In this document: in pieces, positions 41,807 through 50,214 of the stretch
Layout: each line of letters starts with the position of its first letter
Numbering within the stretch: position 1 is the first letter of the stretch
DNA from: Comamonas thiooxydans
GTDB lineage: Bacteria; Pseudomonadota; Gammaproteobacteria; Burkholderiales; Burkholderiaceae_C
Assembly (NCBI RefSeq): GCF_000964545.1
Contig: NZ_BBVD01000018.1
Location: 22,994-86,993 of the forward strand
Length of the DNA stretch: 64,000 nt
Direction of reading: 5' to 3'
Notes under the pieces: model-generated
The model's database searches: none
Seen by the model: only the letters and a program-made list of their open reading frames with translations
Told to the model about the DNA's origin: nothing
Translations under genes and position numbers: made by a program

Positions 41807-42694
41807 TTAATCTTGCGCCACGGTGTTGCGCACATGACGTGTGGATTTGTTACCGGACTTACCGGCTGCTTTTTGGCTCAGCATCAGTCCCCCCATGACC
41901 AGTACGGCACCAACCACTTGCAAGCCCGTGGGCTGAACCCCTTTGACCAGCGCATCCAGCACGAAAGCTGTGACCGGCACCAGCAGCATGAAAGGAGCAA
42001 CCGCCACCGCACCGGCTCGCTCAATGGCTCCGAACCACAAAGCAAAGGGAACGGCAGTCAGTGCCACAGCCAGTAGGCCCAAGCCCAAAACATTGGCCGC
42101 ATTTAGTTGTGCAGGCATATCCTGAGCGATAGCTGCAACAAGAGACAACTCCACACCGGCAATCAGCAACTGCCAGCCTGTGAAGCCCAGCAAAGGCATG
42201 GGTGGCTGCCCCCACTTGTTCAACAGTACGCCACCAGCTGCGATGGACAGCATGCTTCCGATGGCGGCCGCAATGCCCAGCGAATCAAGCTGCGCGTTAC
42301 TTGACAGAACGACCAGCGAAACACCCAAAGCACCTAGCAAAACTGAACCGATCTTGGTAGCGGTGGGGCGTGCTCCCAGAATGCCCCAGGCAATGAAGAT
42401 CACCGCCAATGGTGTCAAGGCTTGGAAGATTGCGGCGACGCCGCCCGGCAAGCGGGTTGCAGCCACAAAGAACAGGCCAAAGAAAAGCCCAGCGTTCAAC
42501 GTGCCCAGTACCGCCAGTCGTCCCCACCAGACACGTGGGGGCACGCAGCGAACAATGGCCAGCAAGACAAGAGCTCCTCCCAGAGCACGAAATGCAGCGA
42601 GGAACAGGGGATGCGGAGGCAGCCACGTAGTGGTCAGCACATAGGTGAATCCCCAGAGAATGGCTGCGGCGGCAGCTGAAAGTTTGGCGTTCAT
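41807..42694 (-). CDS. EamA/DMT-family transporter
   Basis: A 295-residue protein with about ten hydrophobic segments in two EamA repeats (first starting AAAAAILWGFTYVLTTTWLP, second after LLNKWGQPPMPLLGFTGWQL). Members of the drug/metabolite transporter superfamily export small metabolites or amino acids. The substrate cannot be inferred. It ends with a short charged tail (KSTRHVRNT). Confidence 0.82.
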   Translation of the reverse strand: MNAKLSAAAAAILWGFTYVLTTTWLPPHPLFLAAFRALGGALVLLAIVRCVPPRVWWGRLAVLGTLNAGLFFGLFFVAATRLPGGVAAIFQALTPLAVIFIAWGILGARPTATKIGSVLLGALGVSLVVLSSNAQLDSLGIAAAIGSMLSIAAGGVLLNKWGQPPMPLLGFTGWQLLIAGVELSLVAAIAQDMPAQLNAANVLGLGLLAVALTAVPFALWFGAIERAGAVAVAPFMLLVPVTAFVLDALVKGVQPTGLQVVGAVLVMGGLMLSQKAAGKSGNKSTRHVRNTVAQD

Positions 42695-42820
42695 GATTTA
42701 TCCCAGGTAAAGGCGCGGCTCTCCCACGCTTCGAAATTGAAGACGAAACACGGCTGGCAAGGATTGAGAAAAGAGGTGGCGATAGCATCAGCCTTCGGCT
42801 GATTTCACGCGCAGTGCGGT

Positions 42821-43699
42821 CTAGGAGGCTGGAACATGGATCTGGCCAAATCTGCCGCTGTTGAAGTCTGTGACGGCCATGCGAATTTCCTCCTCGCTAT
42901 TCATCACAAACGGGCCATATCCAACAATGGGCTCCGCGATCGGTATCCCGCTGAGAACAAGCAACGAGCTGTCGTTGTTCGCCTCCAGCAACACCTGCGT
43001 ACCGTCCACACTCAGATGTGCCACCTGGTCGGTACGAACAGCATCCCGGCCATTGATCAGCACCGAGCCATGCAGCATCACCACAGCCAGTGTGTGCCCT
43101 TCCGGCATATGCAGCATTGCGGACTTGCCAGCTGTCATCCGTACATCCCAGACATTGATGGGCGTATGGGTGCGTGCCGGGCCTGTATGTCCCTGATGGT
43201 TTCCGGCAATGACTCGCACTCGCCCGGCATTGCTGGGAAGTGGGACATCGGGAATTTCTGCATTGGTGATCGACTGATAACCTGGCTCGACCATCTTGTC
43301 GCTGGATGGCAGATTGACCCATAACTGGACCATGTGGAAGGGGCCGCCACTCTCGGCATAGGCAGATGAATGGAATTCCTCATGCAGGATGCCACTAGCA
43401 GCGGTCATCCACTGCACGTCGCCGGGGCCGATGACGCCACCTGCCCCCGTGAAATCACGATGCTCGACCTCACCCTCGTAGACGATTGTTACCGTCTCAA
43501 ATCCACGATGCGGATGTTGACCCACACCCCTACGTTTGCTGGTAGGCGCGAAGTTGTATGGACCTGCATGGTCCAGCAGTAGAAAAGGACTCAGCTGGGT
43601 TCCGTGCTGACTGTAGTGAAACAGAGAGCGCACAGGGACCCCATCGCCGACCCAGTGCTGCTGAGGTGCGCTGTAGATTCCTTGAATGGTCTTTTGCAT
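42821..43699 (-). CDS. Pirin-family protein
   Basis: A 292-residue bicupin. The N-terminal domain shows LDHAGPYNFAPTSKRRGVGQ, HPHRGFETVTIVYEGEVEHR (metal-binding His residues) and DVQWMTAASGILHEEF. The C-terminal domain has the VWDVRMTAGKSAMLHMPEGH segment. Bacterial pirins are iron cupins, some with quercetinase activity. The LysR regulator gene lies upstream on the same strand, 156 bases away. Confidence 0.88.
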   Translation of the reverse strand: MQKTIQGIYSAPQQHWVGDGVPVRSLFHYSQHGTQLSPFLLLDHAGPYNFAPTSKRRGVGQHPHRGFETVTIVYEGEVEHRDFTGAGGVIGPGDVQWMTAASGILHEEFHSSAYAESGGPFHMVQLWVNLPSSDKMVEPGYQSITNAEIPDVPLPSNAGRVRVIAGNHQGHTGPARTHTPINVWDVRMTAGKSAMLHMPEGHTLAVVMLHGSVLINGRDAVRTDQVAHLSVDGTQVLLEANNDSSLLVLSGIPIAEPIVGYGPFVMNSEEEIRMAVTDFNSGRFGQIHVPAS

Positions 43700-43855
43700 T
43701 TACTTCTCCTGAAGTGCGCAAGAACGTAGGACTTGCGAACGAGTTAGAAGTAACTGTAGAGACGCACACGAGCGCTGAATAGCCTGGAATTCTTGCCACC
43801 AGCGTTCATTAATTGGAACGATAGTGCATCGTCCCTTTTGAGCTGGTCCTGGACG

Positions 43856-44773
43856 TCATGCCTGCTTGATTTGTGCCTGCAAGGCAGTGAACTCCACGCC
43901 AAGAAAGTCAAGCAGCAACCTTACCGAAGGCAGCAGCCCACGGCGAGACGGGAATACGGCGTGAACGATGCCTGCACGAGGCTTCCAGCCGGGCATGACG
44001 TCGACCAGGCGCCCGTTACGCAAATCATCCAGGATCATCATGGCCGGCAACTGCACTACGCCAACGCCATGCAAAGCCGCCTGAAGCAAGGCAATACGGT
44101 CTTCGCAAACCATACGAGGCTGGTAATGCACCTCTGCCGTTGCGCCTTGTGGCCCCTGCAACTGCCAAATTTCACTACGTTGCAGCCGACCGTCGCCCAG
44201 GCTTGGCCACTGCGAAAGATCCGCCAGTTGAGGCATCCCGCCCATTGCGCTCACAAGCCTGGGGCTAGCCACCAAAAATTGCGTGCTCTCACCTAAAGTC
44301 TTCATTACCAACTCGCTGTCTTCGAGCGGCGGGAAACGTACACGCAGAGCCAGGTCCAGTCCCTCACGGATCACATCTACCCGGCGGTTTGTGCTGTCCA
44401 CCTGAAGTTGAACACGTGGATGCTGCACCATGAAGCGCGCCAACATGTCACCGACTTGGTAGTCCAGCAGCGCCAGCGGGCAACTTAGACGCACGATGCC
44501 TTGAGGATCCTCGTGGGTACGATCAATGACTTCCTGCGCAAACTCCGCCTCCACCAGCATTGCCTGACAGCGCTGGTAATACTCTTGGCCAATATCCGTC
44601 ACAGCAAAGCGCCGACTTGAACGCTGCAGCAGTCGCACGCCCAAAGACTCCTCAAGCAGAGCAATACGGCGGCTGAGTTTGGACTTGGGCATACCCAGAG
44701 CTCTGCCTGCCGGAGCAAAACCACCATAGTCCACTACCTGGACGAAGTAGTACAAATCATTGAGGTCGCGCAT
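43856..44773 (-). CDS. LysR-family transcriptional regulator
   Basis: ATG 44773 (MRDLNDLYYFVQVVDYGG) is the natural LysR start and gives 305 residues; longer frames exist. The HTH shows FAPAGRALGMPKSKLSRRIA, LLEESLGVRLLQRSSRRFAV. The substrate-binding part includes LDLALRVRFPPLEDSELVMK. It may control the downstream pirin and transporter genes on the same strand (inference from order only). No divergent partner gene is present. Confidence 0.88.
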   Translation of the reverse strand: MRDLNDLYYFVQVVDYGGFAPAGRALGMPKSKLSRRIALLEESLGVRLLQRSSRRFAVTDIGQEYYQRCQAMLVEAEFAQEVIDRTHEDPQGIVRLSCPLALLDYQVGDMLARFMVQHPRVQLQVDSTNRRVDVIREGLDLALRVRFPPLEDSELVMKTLGESTQFLVASPRLVSAMGGMPQLADLSQWPSLGDGRLQRSEIWQLQGPQGATAEVHYQPRMVCEDRIALLQAALHGVGVVQLPAMMILDDLRNGRLVDVMPGWKPRAGIVHAVFPSRRGLLPSVRLLLDFLGVEFTALQAQIKQA

Positions 44774-44966
44774 GGGTGGTGACGAAGCAGAGAACCACGG
44801 CAAATCTGCCGCACATGATGATTCCGCATTGTGGCGCATCATCAAATCCAGCAGACAACATGAACTTACCTAGCAGTTCTGTGAAACGGTCTGCAGTCGC
44901 ACACAAGTGCGTGGACATCGCTCCAGGCCTGGGCATGGGCGGTGGGTATGTGCTGCGGCTGCTGAA

Positions 44967-45212
44967 TTAGGTTGCGCAGAGCAGATAGCCGGACTCGCGC
45001 CCCTGTCTGCCGTTGTGATGCACGACACCCAGCCTGCTCAGCTGGGCCACCACCTGCATGACGGTTCCCACACTGACAGGAGTCCCCCGAAGGTATAGCT
45101 GGCGATATATCTCATCTCTGCTCAGAGCGTGGGGAGCAGAACTCAGCAGGACTTGAAGCACGCCAATTCTGGCGACGGTTGGACGCAGACCTGCTGCCCT
45201 CAACCGTTGCAT
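44967..45212 (-). CDS. Fur-like DNA-binding protein lacking the dimerisation domain
   Basis: ATG 45212 gives 81 residues; a TTG at 45260 would add 16. QRLRAAGLRPTVARIGVLQV, SRDEIYRQLYLRG and VSVGTVMQVVAQLSRLGVV match the winged-helix half of Fur/Zur regulators. The protein then ends at YLLCAT with no His-rich metal and dimerisation domain. It follows the efflux gene on the same strand, so it could regulate the iron operon. It may instead be a truncated relic. The frame is intact and shows no sign of a frameshift. Confidence 0.55.
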   Translation of the reverse strand: MQRLRAAGLRPTVARIGVLQVLLSSAPHALSRDEIYRQLYLRGTPVSVGTVMQVVAQLSRLGVVHHNGRQGRESGYLLCAT

Positions 45213-45226
45213 TACGCTTACGCTCT

Positions 45227-46615
45227 TCAACTCTCGGGCCCTTCCGGCAATCGTCTCCAACCTCCTCCCAAGGCTCTGTAAAGCGCGATGCTCGCCTGAA
45301 GGCGCTCCTGTCGTATTTGAACTGCCTGGTCTCGGCTCTGATAGGCCACACGCTGCGCATCCAGCAAGGTCTGCAGGTTGTCCGCCCCGGCTTTGTAGCG
45401 GCTTTCCGCCAGCGAAAGAGCCCTCTGGGCCTGAGCCACTTCCTCCGCCTGAACCAGCGCCTGTCTTTCTGCGCCGTCAACTGCATTCAATGCAGTTTGA
45501 ACATCATTGAAGGCTTGCAGAATGGCTTTGCGGTAGCCGATCACAAGCTCCTGCTTTTGCGCTGCAGCCAGCTCCCGATTCGAAGCAAGTCGCCCTGCAT
45601 CAAAGATCGGAGCCAAAATTCCCGCTGCCAGAGAAGACAGGGGATTCTCCAGCAGCCTGCTGAGCTTTTCGCTCTCGGAGCTCAGGCCCGCGGTCAGCGT
45701 CACGCGGGGCAGCATGGCTGCTCTGGCAGCGGCAAGATTCGCATCCGCCGCAAGCAATTGAGCCTCCGCTTTCGCCACATCCGGCCTGCGTGTTATCAGA
45801 TCCGCGGGCGTACCCTGGCGAACGCCTGGAATCGCCAGATTCGAAAGACTGGTCTCGCTCACAAGATCCATAGTCCATTGCCCTGACAACAGTGCCAGCA
45901 CCGCGTGCGCATCTGCAATCTGTTTTCGGAGCAAAGCCACAACACGCTGCTGTGCAGCAACCTGGCCACGCTGCTGAGCCAGTTCCACGGAGGTCGCTGC
46001 ACCATAACGGGCTCTGGACTCGACCAGCTTCAAGAGCCGCTCGGAAATCTCCAGATTGAGCTGGGCAATCGCGGCGCGCTCGCGCAAGCCCACACACTGG
46101 AGCCAGGCCTGGGCGACTGAGGCAGTGACCGTCAACCTCACGGTCTCACGGTCAAACACGCTGGCCTGCCTGTTGGACTCTGCGGCGTCTCTCAAAGCAC
46201 GCTGGCGCCCCCAGAAGTCCAGCTCGTAGCTACTCGACAGACCCACTCGCCAAGTGCTGGCGTCTCTTTCCATATGACTGTTCATCGCTGCAGATCTTGT
46301 GGCCCCGAAATCTGCATTCAAATCAGGCACCAGGGCCGCACGTGCATAAGCTGCCCGGGCATCCGCCTGCTGCACTCTCGCGACGGCAGCCGCCACATCC
46401 AGACTTTGATTCCTGGCTTGCTCAACCAGCGCGCTGAGCTCCGGGCTGCCAAAACTGTGCCACCAACTGGCGCTGACTTGTTCGTTTTCTGCTCCCTGCT
46501 CCTGCGCCCAGGCATGAGGAATATCGAGAGACATTCCCCGGGTCTCGTCACTGGATTGCGTTGTCGCGCATCCAGCCAGAGCAAGAGCCGCCAGCACTGC
46601 GTTCCATTTGTACAT
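45227..46615 (-). CDS. Outer-membrane efflux lipoprotein (NodT/OprM family)
   Basis: A 462-residue protein. The N-terminus MYKWNAVLAALALAGCATT carries a lipobox (Cys16). Two OEP repeats follow with the typical WWHSFGSPELSALVEQA, SSYELDFWGRQRALRDAAES, RPDVAKAEAQLLAADANLAA and SRYKAGADNLQTLLDAQR. It forms the outer-membrane channel for the MacA/MacB-like pump encoded just upstream (2 bases away). The set resembles PvdRT-OpmQ, which recycles pyoverdine in Pseudomonas. Confidence 0.88.
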   Translation of the reverse strand: MYKWNAVLAALALAGCATTQSSDETRGMSLDIPHAWAQEQGAENEQVSASWWHSFGSPELSALVEQARNQSLDVAAAVARVQQADARAAYARAALVPDLNADFGATRSAAMNSHMERDASTWRVGLSSSYELDFWGRQRALRDAAESNRQASVFDRETVRLTVTASVAQAWLQCVGLRERAAIAQLNLEISERLLKLVESRARYGAATSVELAQQRGQVAAQQRVVALLRKQIADAHAVLALLSGQWTMDLVSETSLSNLAIPGVRQGTPADLITRRPDVAKAEAQLLAADANLAAARAAMLPRVTLTAGLSSESEKLSRLLENPLSSLAAGILAPIFDAGRLASNRELAAAQKQELVIGYRKAILQAFNDVQTALNAVDGAERQALVQAEEVAQAQRALSLAESRYKAGADNLQTLLDAQRVAYQSRDQAVQIRQERLQASIALYRALGGGWRRLPEGPES

Positions 46616-46617
46616 GC

Positions 46618-48588
46618 CTACTCTCCCGCCAATGCTCGCACGGGCTCCAGACGCGCCGCCGTCCTGGCAGGCATGAAGCCAAACACCAGACCGGTGAGCA
46701 CCGCACAGGCAAATGCCCCCAGCATGGCTTTCATCGAAAAAATCACAGGCACGCCCGAGACAAGAAGTGTCATTCCGATGCCCAGCCCTGCAAGCAGACC
46801 GACACCCCCACCCACAATGGTCACCATGCTGGCTTCCGTAAGGAACTGGCGCAGGATGTCATGCTGGCGAGCCCCAACCGCCATGCGAATGCCGATCTCC
46901 CTGGTGCGCTCGCGTACCGTCATCAGCATCACGTTCATGACTCCGATGCCTCCGACCACCAGTGAAACTGCCGCAATCAGCCCCAGCATCACGGCCATGC
47001 TCTGGCGTGTTGCTGCTTCGGCCTGAATGCGGGCTGCTGCATTGCCGATTCCGAAGTCTTCCCGCCCCCCGTGGCGCGCCAGCAAAAGACCGCGGATGGA
47101 CTGCTCGGCCTCGTGAACCTGCTCCGAGGAGCTGGCCTCCACGACCACGTAATCGGGCTGTGTCTGCGCCTGATAGACCCTGGCGCGCCCCGACTGATAG
47201 GGAATGAAGACCATGTCGTCATAGTCCTGAGCGCCAGAGTCAGCCCCACGCTCGCTCATGACACCGATGACTTCGAACGCCGAGTTCCCGATGATCAGCT
47301 GCAGCCCCAGGGGATTGGCCACCTCCGGGAAAAAATGCTGGTGCGCCTTGTGGCCTATCACCACCAGCGGAGCCAGATCGCGGTCTTCCACATCGGTGAA
47401 GTAGCGGCCCTGAGCAACGCGCCAATGGTGAACCAGCGGCATCTCCTCGCTGGCCGCAAACACATAGACCTGCTTGTCGGCCTTGCCATAGCGCACCGTG
47501 ACAGGGTCCCCAATGACGGGCATTACTCTGCGTATCGCCGGCAACTCCCGCATGGCGGCCAGATCGTCGTCGGTGATCTGGCCCGCAGGTCCGCCGCTGG
47601 CCGGCGGCTTGCTGCCCATATAGAGAATGGCTGTTCCCATGGTGCCCATCTGCTCGACCACTTTGCGCCGTGCGCCCTCGCCTATGGCCAGCATGACGAT
47701 CACCGAGGCCACGCCGATCACGATGCCCAGCAAGGTCAGGCTGGTGCGCACCCGGTTCATGCGCATGCCGCGCCAGGCACTGCGTGCAGCTTCGGAAATC
47801 TCAGCCACCCAGGATATTGCCGATGTTGCGGTGTTGCGCTGCGGGGTCAATGGAGGAACCTCTGCGCGGCTCTGAATGCCATCGGGAGCACTGTCATTGA
47901 CGACACGTCCATCGCTGATTTCGATGACACGCCTTGCCTGAGCCGCAACTTCGCGGTCATGCGTGATCACGATGATGGTGTGTCCCGCATCGGCCAGCTC
48001 GCGCAGCAAAGCCATCACCTCGGCGCCGCTATGCGAGTCAAGCGCCCCGGTGGGTTCGTCGGCCAAAATGATGTGGCCGCCATTCATCAACGCCCGCGCA
48101 ATGGACACACGCTGCTGCTGACCGCCCGATAGCTGATTGGGACGATTTCCCAGACGCGACCCCAGCCCCAGGCGCTCGAGCAGGAGCTGGGCTCTTTGCA
48201 CCCGCTGCTCCTTGGCCAGGCCTGCATAAATCGCAGGCATCTGCACATTCTCCGAGGCACTTTCACTGGGAATCAGGTGATAGCCCTGAAACACGAAGCC
48301 GAAGGCTTCACGACGCAACCAGGCCAGGGCGTCCGAGTCCAGCTGGGATACGTCCTTCCCTTGAAACCGATAGCAACCTTCGCTCGGTTTATCAAGGCAG
48401 CCCAGGATATTCATCAAGGTGGACTTGCCCGAACCGGAGCTGCCGACGACGGCCACATACTCACCCGCGCGAATATCCAGATCAATGCCGTGCAACACGG
48501 TCACCGAGGGCTGGTCGCCCACTCCGCCATAGTGCTTGCGAATGCCGCGCAGCGAAATCAGCGGAACCTGCTCCATCGCACTCACCAT
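46618..48588 (-). CDS. MacB-like ABC exporter, ATPase-permease fusion
   Basis: ATG 48588 overlaps the stop of the MacA-like gene and gives 656 residues; ATG 48576 is possible. The ATPase has Walker A VVGSSGSGKSTLMNILG, signature QLSGGQQQRVSIARALMN, and Walker B HIILADEPTGALD. The C-terminal part is a MacB-type permease with one transmembrane helix, a large periplasmic domain and three further helices (VSLVVGGIGVMNVMLMTVRE). It powers export through the MacA-like and OprM-like partners. Confidence 0.9.
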   Translation of the reverse strand: MVSAMEQVPLISLRGIRKHYGGVGDQPSVTVLHGIDLDIRAGEYVAVVGSSGSGKSTLMNILGCLDKPSEGCYRFQGKDVSQLDSDALAWLRREAFGFVFQGYHLIPSESASENVQMPAIYAGLAKEQRVQRAQLLLERLGLGSRLGNRPNQLSGGQQQRVSIARALMNGGHIILADEPTGALDSHSGAEVMALLRELADAGHTIIVITHDREVAAQARRVIEISDGRVVNDSAPDGIQSRAEVPPLTPQRNTATSAISWVAEISEAARSAWRGMRMNRVRTSLTLLGIVIGVASVIVMLAIGEGARRKVVEQMGTMGTAILYMGSKPPASGGPAGQITDDDLAAMRELPAIRRVMPVIGDPVTVRYGKADKQVYVFAASEEMPLVHHWRVAQGRYFTDVEDRDLAPLVVIGHKAHQHFFPEVANPLGLQLIIGNSAFEVIGVMSERGADSGAQDYDDMVFIPYQSGRARVYQAQTQPDYVVVEASSSEQVHEAEQSIRGLLLARHGGREDFGIGNAAARIQAEAATRQSMAVMLGLIAAVSLVVGGIGVMNVMLMTVRERTREIGIRMAVGARQHDILRQFLTEASMVTIVGGGVGLLAGLGIGMTLLVSGVPVIFSMKAMLGAFACAVLTGLVFGFMPARTAARLEPVRALAGE

Positions 48589-49763
48589 TGCAGCCACCGC
48601 AGGCCGCCGGGAATCAGGGTTTCGCCGACGATGACCCGCTCGCCTTCGGTCACACCATCGAGCACCTGCACCTGATGGCGACTTCGTACTCCGAGCTTCA
48701 CGTTTCGCTGCTCGGGCTTCCGCTTGGCTGTCAGCACCCGAACGCTCTGCGATTGCTGATCTTTCTCAGACTGAAGAGCTGTCAATGGAACCGTCAAGGC
48801 CTGCTCGGCGCTACCGGTCACAAAGACCACCTGGGCCGTCATCTGCGGCAGCAGTTCCGCATCCTTGTTATCCACGTCGAACAATGCCGTATAGGTCACG
48901 GCCTTGGTGGCCGCCGCAGGTGTCGCCGCATTGCCCGCGGCGGGGGCAACGCTGGCCGGCGGCGCAGGCAGCACCTGCCGCACTCGGCTGTTCCACCTAC
49001 GCGCCTGTTCCTGACCTGCACTGCCCAGAGTCGTGAAATAAACGGGCATGTCCGCTCTCACACGCCGCACGTCGGCTTCCGACACATCGGTCCAGACCGT
49101 CATGGCCGTGAGATCGGCAATGCGCAAAATATTCGGCGTCTGATAGGTGGCATTCAGAGTCTGGCCTTCACGCGCATCGACGGATACCACCGTGCCGGAC
49201 ATCGGCGCATAGATGCGGGTATATCCCAGACGTGCTTCGTCAGCCTTGAGGCTGGCCTGTGTTTGCTGCATCTGAGCCTTGAGATGGTCGATGCGCGCCG
49301 CAGCCCCGGCAACCTGGGCCTCGGCGATCTGCACATCCTCCTGCCTTGTGGCCTCTTCGGCGGCCAGTTGCTGCTGTCGTTTCAGCTGCTGGCCAGCCAG
49401 TTTCAGCTGTGCCTGCTGCTCCGCGATCTGGGCCCGCAGGCTCGCCAGCGATGCTCTTCCTGCATCCACTGTGGCGCGCTGCACGCTGGGGTCGATCTCC
49501 ACCAGCAATGCACCTTTCTCGACCCTGGCCCCAGGACTGACCAGCAAACGGGTGATCTGCCCTGAAACCTGAGCCCCCACATCCACATAGGTTCTGGGCT
49601 GCAAAGTACCGATGGCAGTGACGGTGGACTCCACATCGCCGCGCTGCACCGCAACACTTTGGTACTCGACCCTGGGTCGACTCCCCCACCACAAGGTAAT
49701 ACCTCCGGCACAGACCAGCAGCAGCCCGAGGCTGCCCCAGCGTTTGATTTGTCCCACCGTCAT
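48582..49763 (-). CDS. MacA-like periplasmic adaptor (membrane fusion protein)
   Basis: ATG 49763 (MTVGQIKRWGSLGLL) gives 393 residues with one N-terminal membrane anchor. The lipoyl half-motifs TYVDVGAQVSGQITRLLVSP and YTRIYAPMSGTVVSVDAREG flank a coiled-coil hairpin rich in Gln/Ala (about residues 95-170). The beta-barrel and membrane-proximal domains follow. The stop overlaps the MacB-like start. An Ala/Pro-rich insert (PPASVAPAAGNAATPAAAT) near residue 275 is unusual. Confidence 0.88.
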   Translation of the reverse strand: MTVGQIKRWGSLGLLLVCAGGITLWWGSRPRVEYQSVAVQRGDVESTVTAIGTLQPRTYVDVGAQVSGQITRLLVSPGARVEKGALLVEIDPSVQRATVDAGRASLASLRAQIAEQQAQLKLAGQQLKRQQQLAAEEATRQEDVQIAEAQVAGAAARIDHLKAQMQQTQASLKADEARLGYTRIYAPMSGTVVSVDAREGQTLNATYQTPNILRIADLTAMTVWTDVSEADVRRVRADMPVYFTTLGSAGQEQARRWNSRVRQVLPAPPASVAPAAGNAATPAAATKAVTYTALFDVDNKDAELLPQMTAQVVFVTGSAEQALTVPLTALQSEKDQQSQSVRVLTAKRKPEQRNVKLGVRSRHQVQVLDGVTEGERVIVGETLIPGGLRWLQW

Positions 49764-49872
49764 GAACGTTGCACTTTCCAGAAAACAATTCGCAGTCGCT
49801 GCTGAAACCCATGGCCACGGCATGAATTGGAGCGATTGAAGATCAGAAGCCTTGCGCGCTTCAAGGGTTCCG

Positions 49873-50214
49873 TCACCAAAGGCAGCTGACGCCCCCCAGC
49901 AGCGCCGTCACGGCGGCTGCCACAGCCAGGTATCGAGCCGACCAGGAAAGCCCCGCGACCGTCGCGAGAGCCCCCAGACCCCAGAAGCCCAGCACGAGCA
50001 CGCTGCCAACCGATGCACTCCACCCACGCATGGCAGGCAGGCAGACGGTCAGCAAAAGCAATGCTCCCAGCACACGCAGCGCCATACGATGCGCTGTCGG
50101 CACCTCGTCCAGAGATGTCAATTGCGCGTAATGGCGGTCCATGGCAAAAGCGAGAGCCGTCATGCCCCCCATCGAAAGAGCAAAGGCCTGCAAGGATGAC
50201 TGCCACAAAGTCAT
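49873..50214 (-). CDS. DUF3325 inner-membrane protein
   Basis: A 113-residue protein whose ATG 50214 overlaps the PepSY gene stop (ATGA). It has about three hydrophobic segments (FALSMGGMTALAFAM, LGALLLLTVCLP, LVLGFWGLGALATVAGLSW). Small DUF3325 proteins accompany PepSY proteins in ferric-siderophore operons. They are thought to belong to the inner-membrane reduction machinery, like the Fpv proteins of Pseudomonas. The specific role is unknown. Confidence 0.72.
   Translation of the reverse strand: MTLWQSSLQAFALSMGGMTALAFAMDRHYAQLTSLDEVPTAHRMALRVLGALLLLTVCLPAMRGWSASVGSVLVLGFWGLGALATVAGLSWSARYLAVAAAVTALLGGVSCLW

Noticed and set aside
46274..47026. A 250-codon plus-strand frame
   Set aside because: It is antisense to the efflux lipoprotein and MacB-like genes; composition is typical of an antisense frame.
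47071..48132. A 353-codon plus-strand frame
   Set aside because: It is antisense to the MacB-like gene whose Walker and signature motifs are intact.
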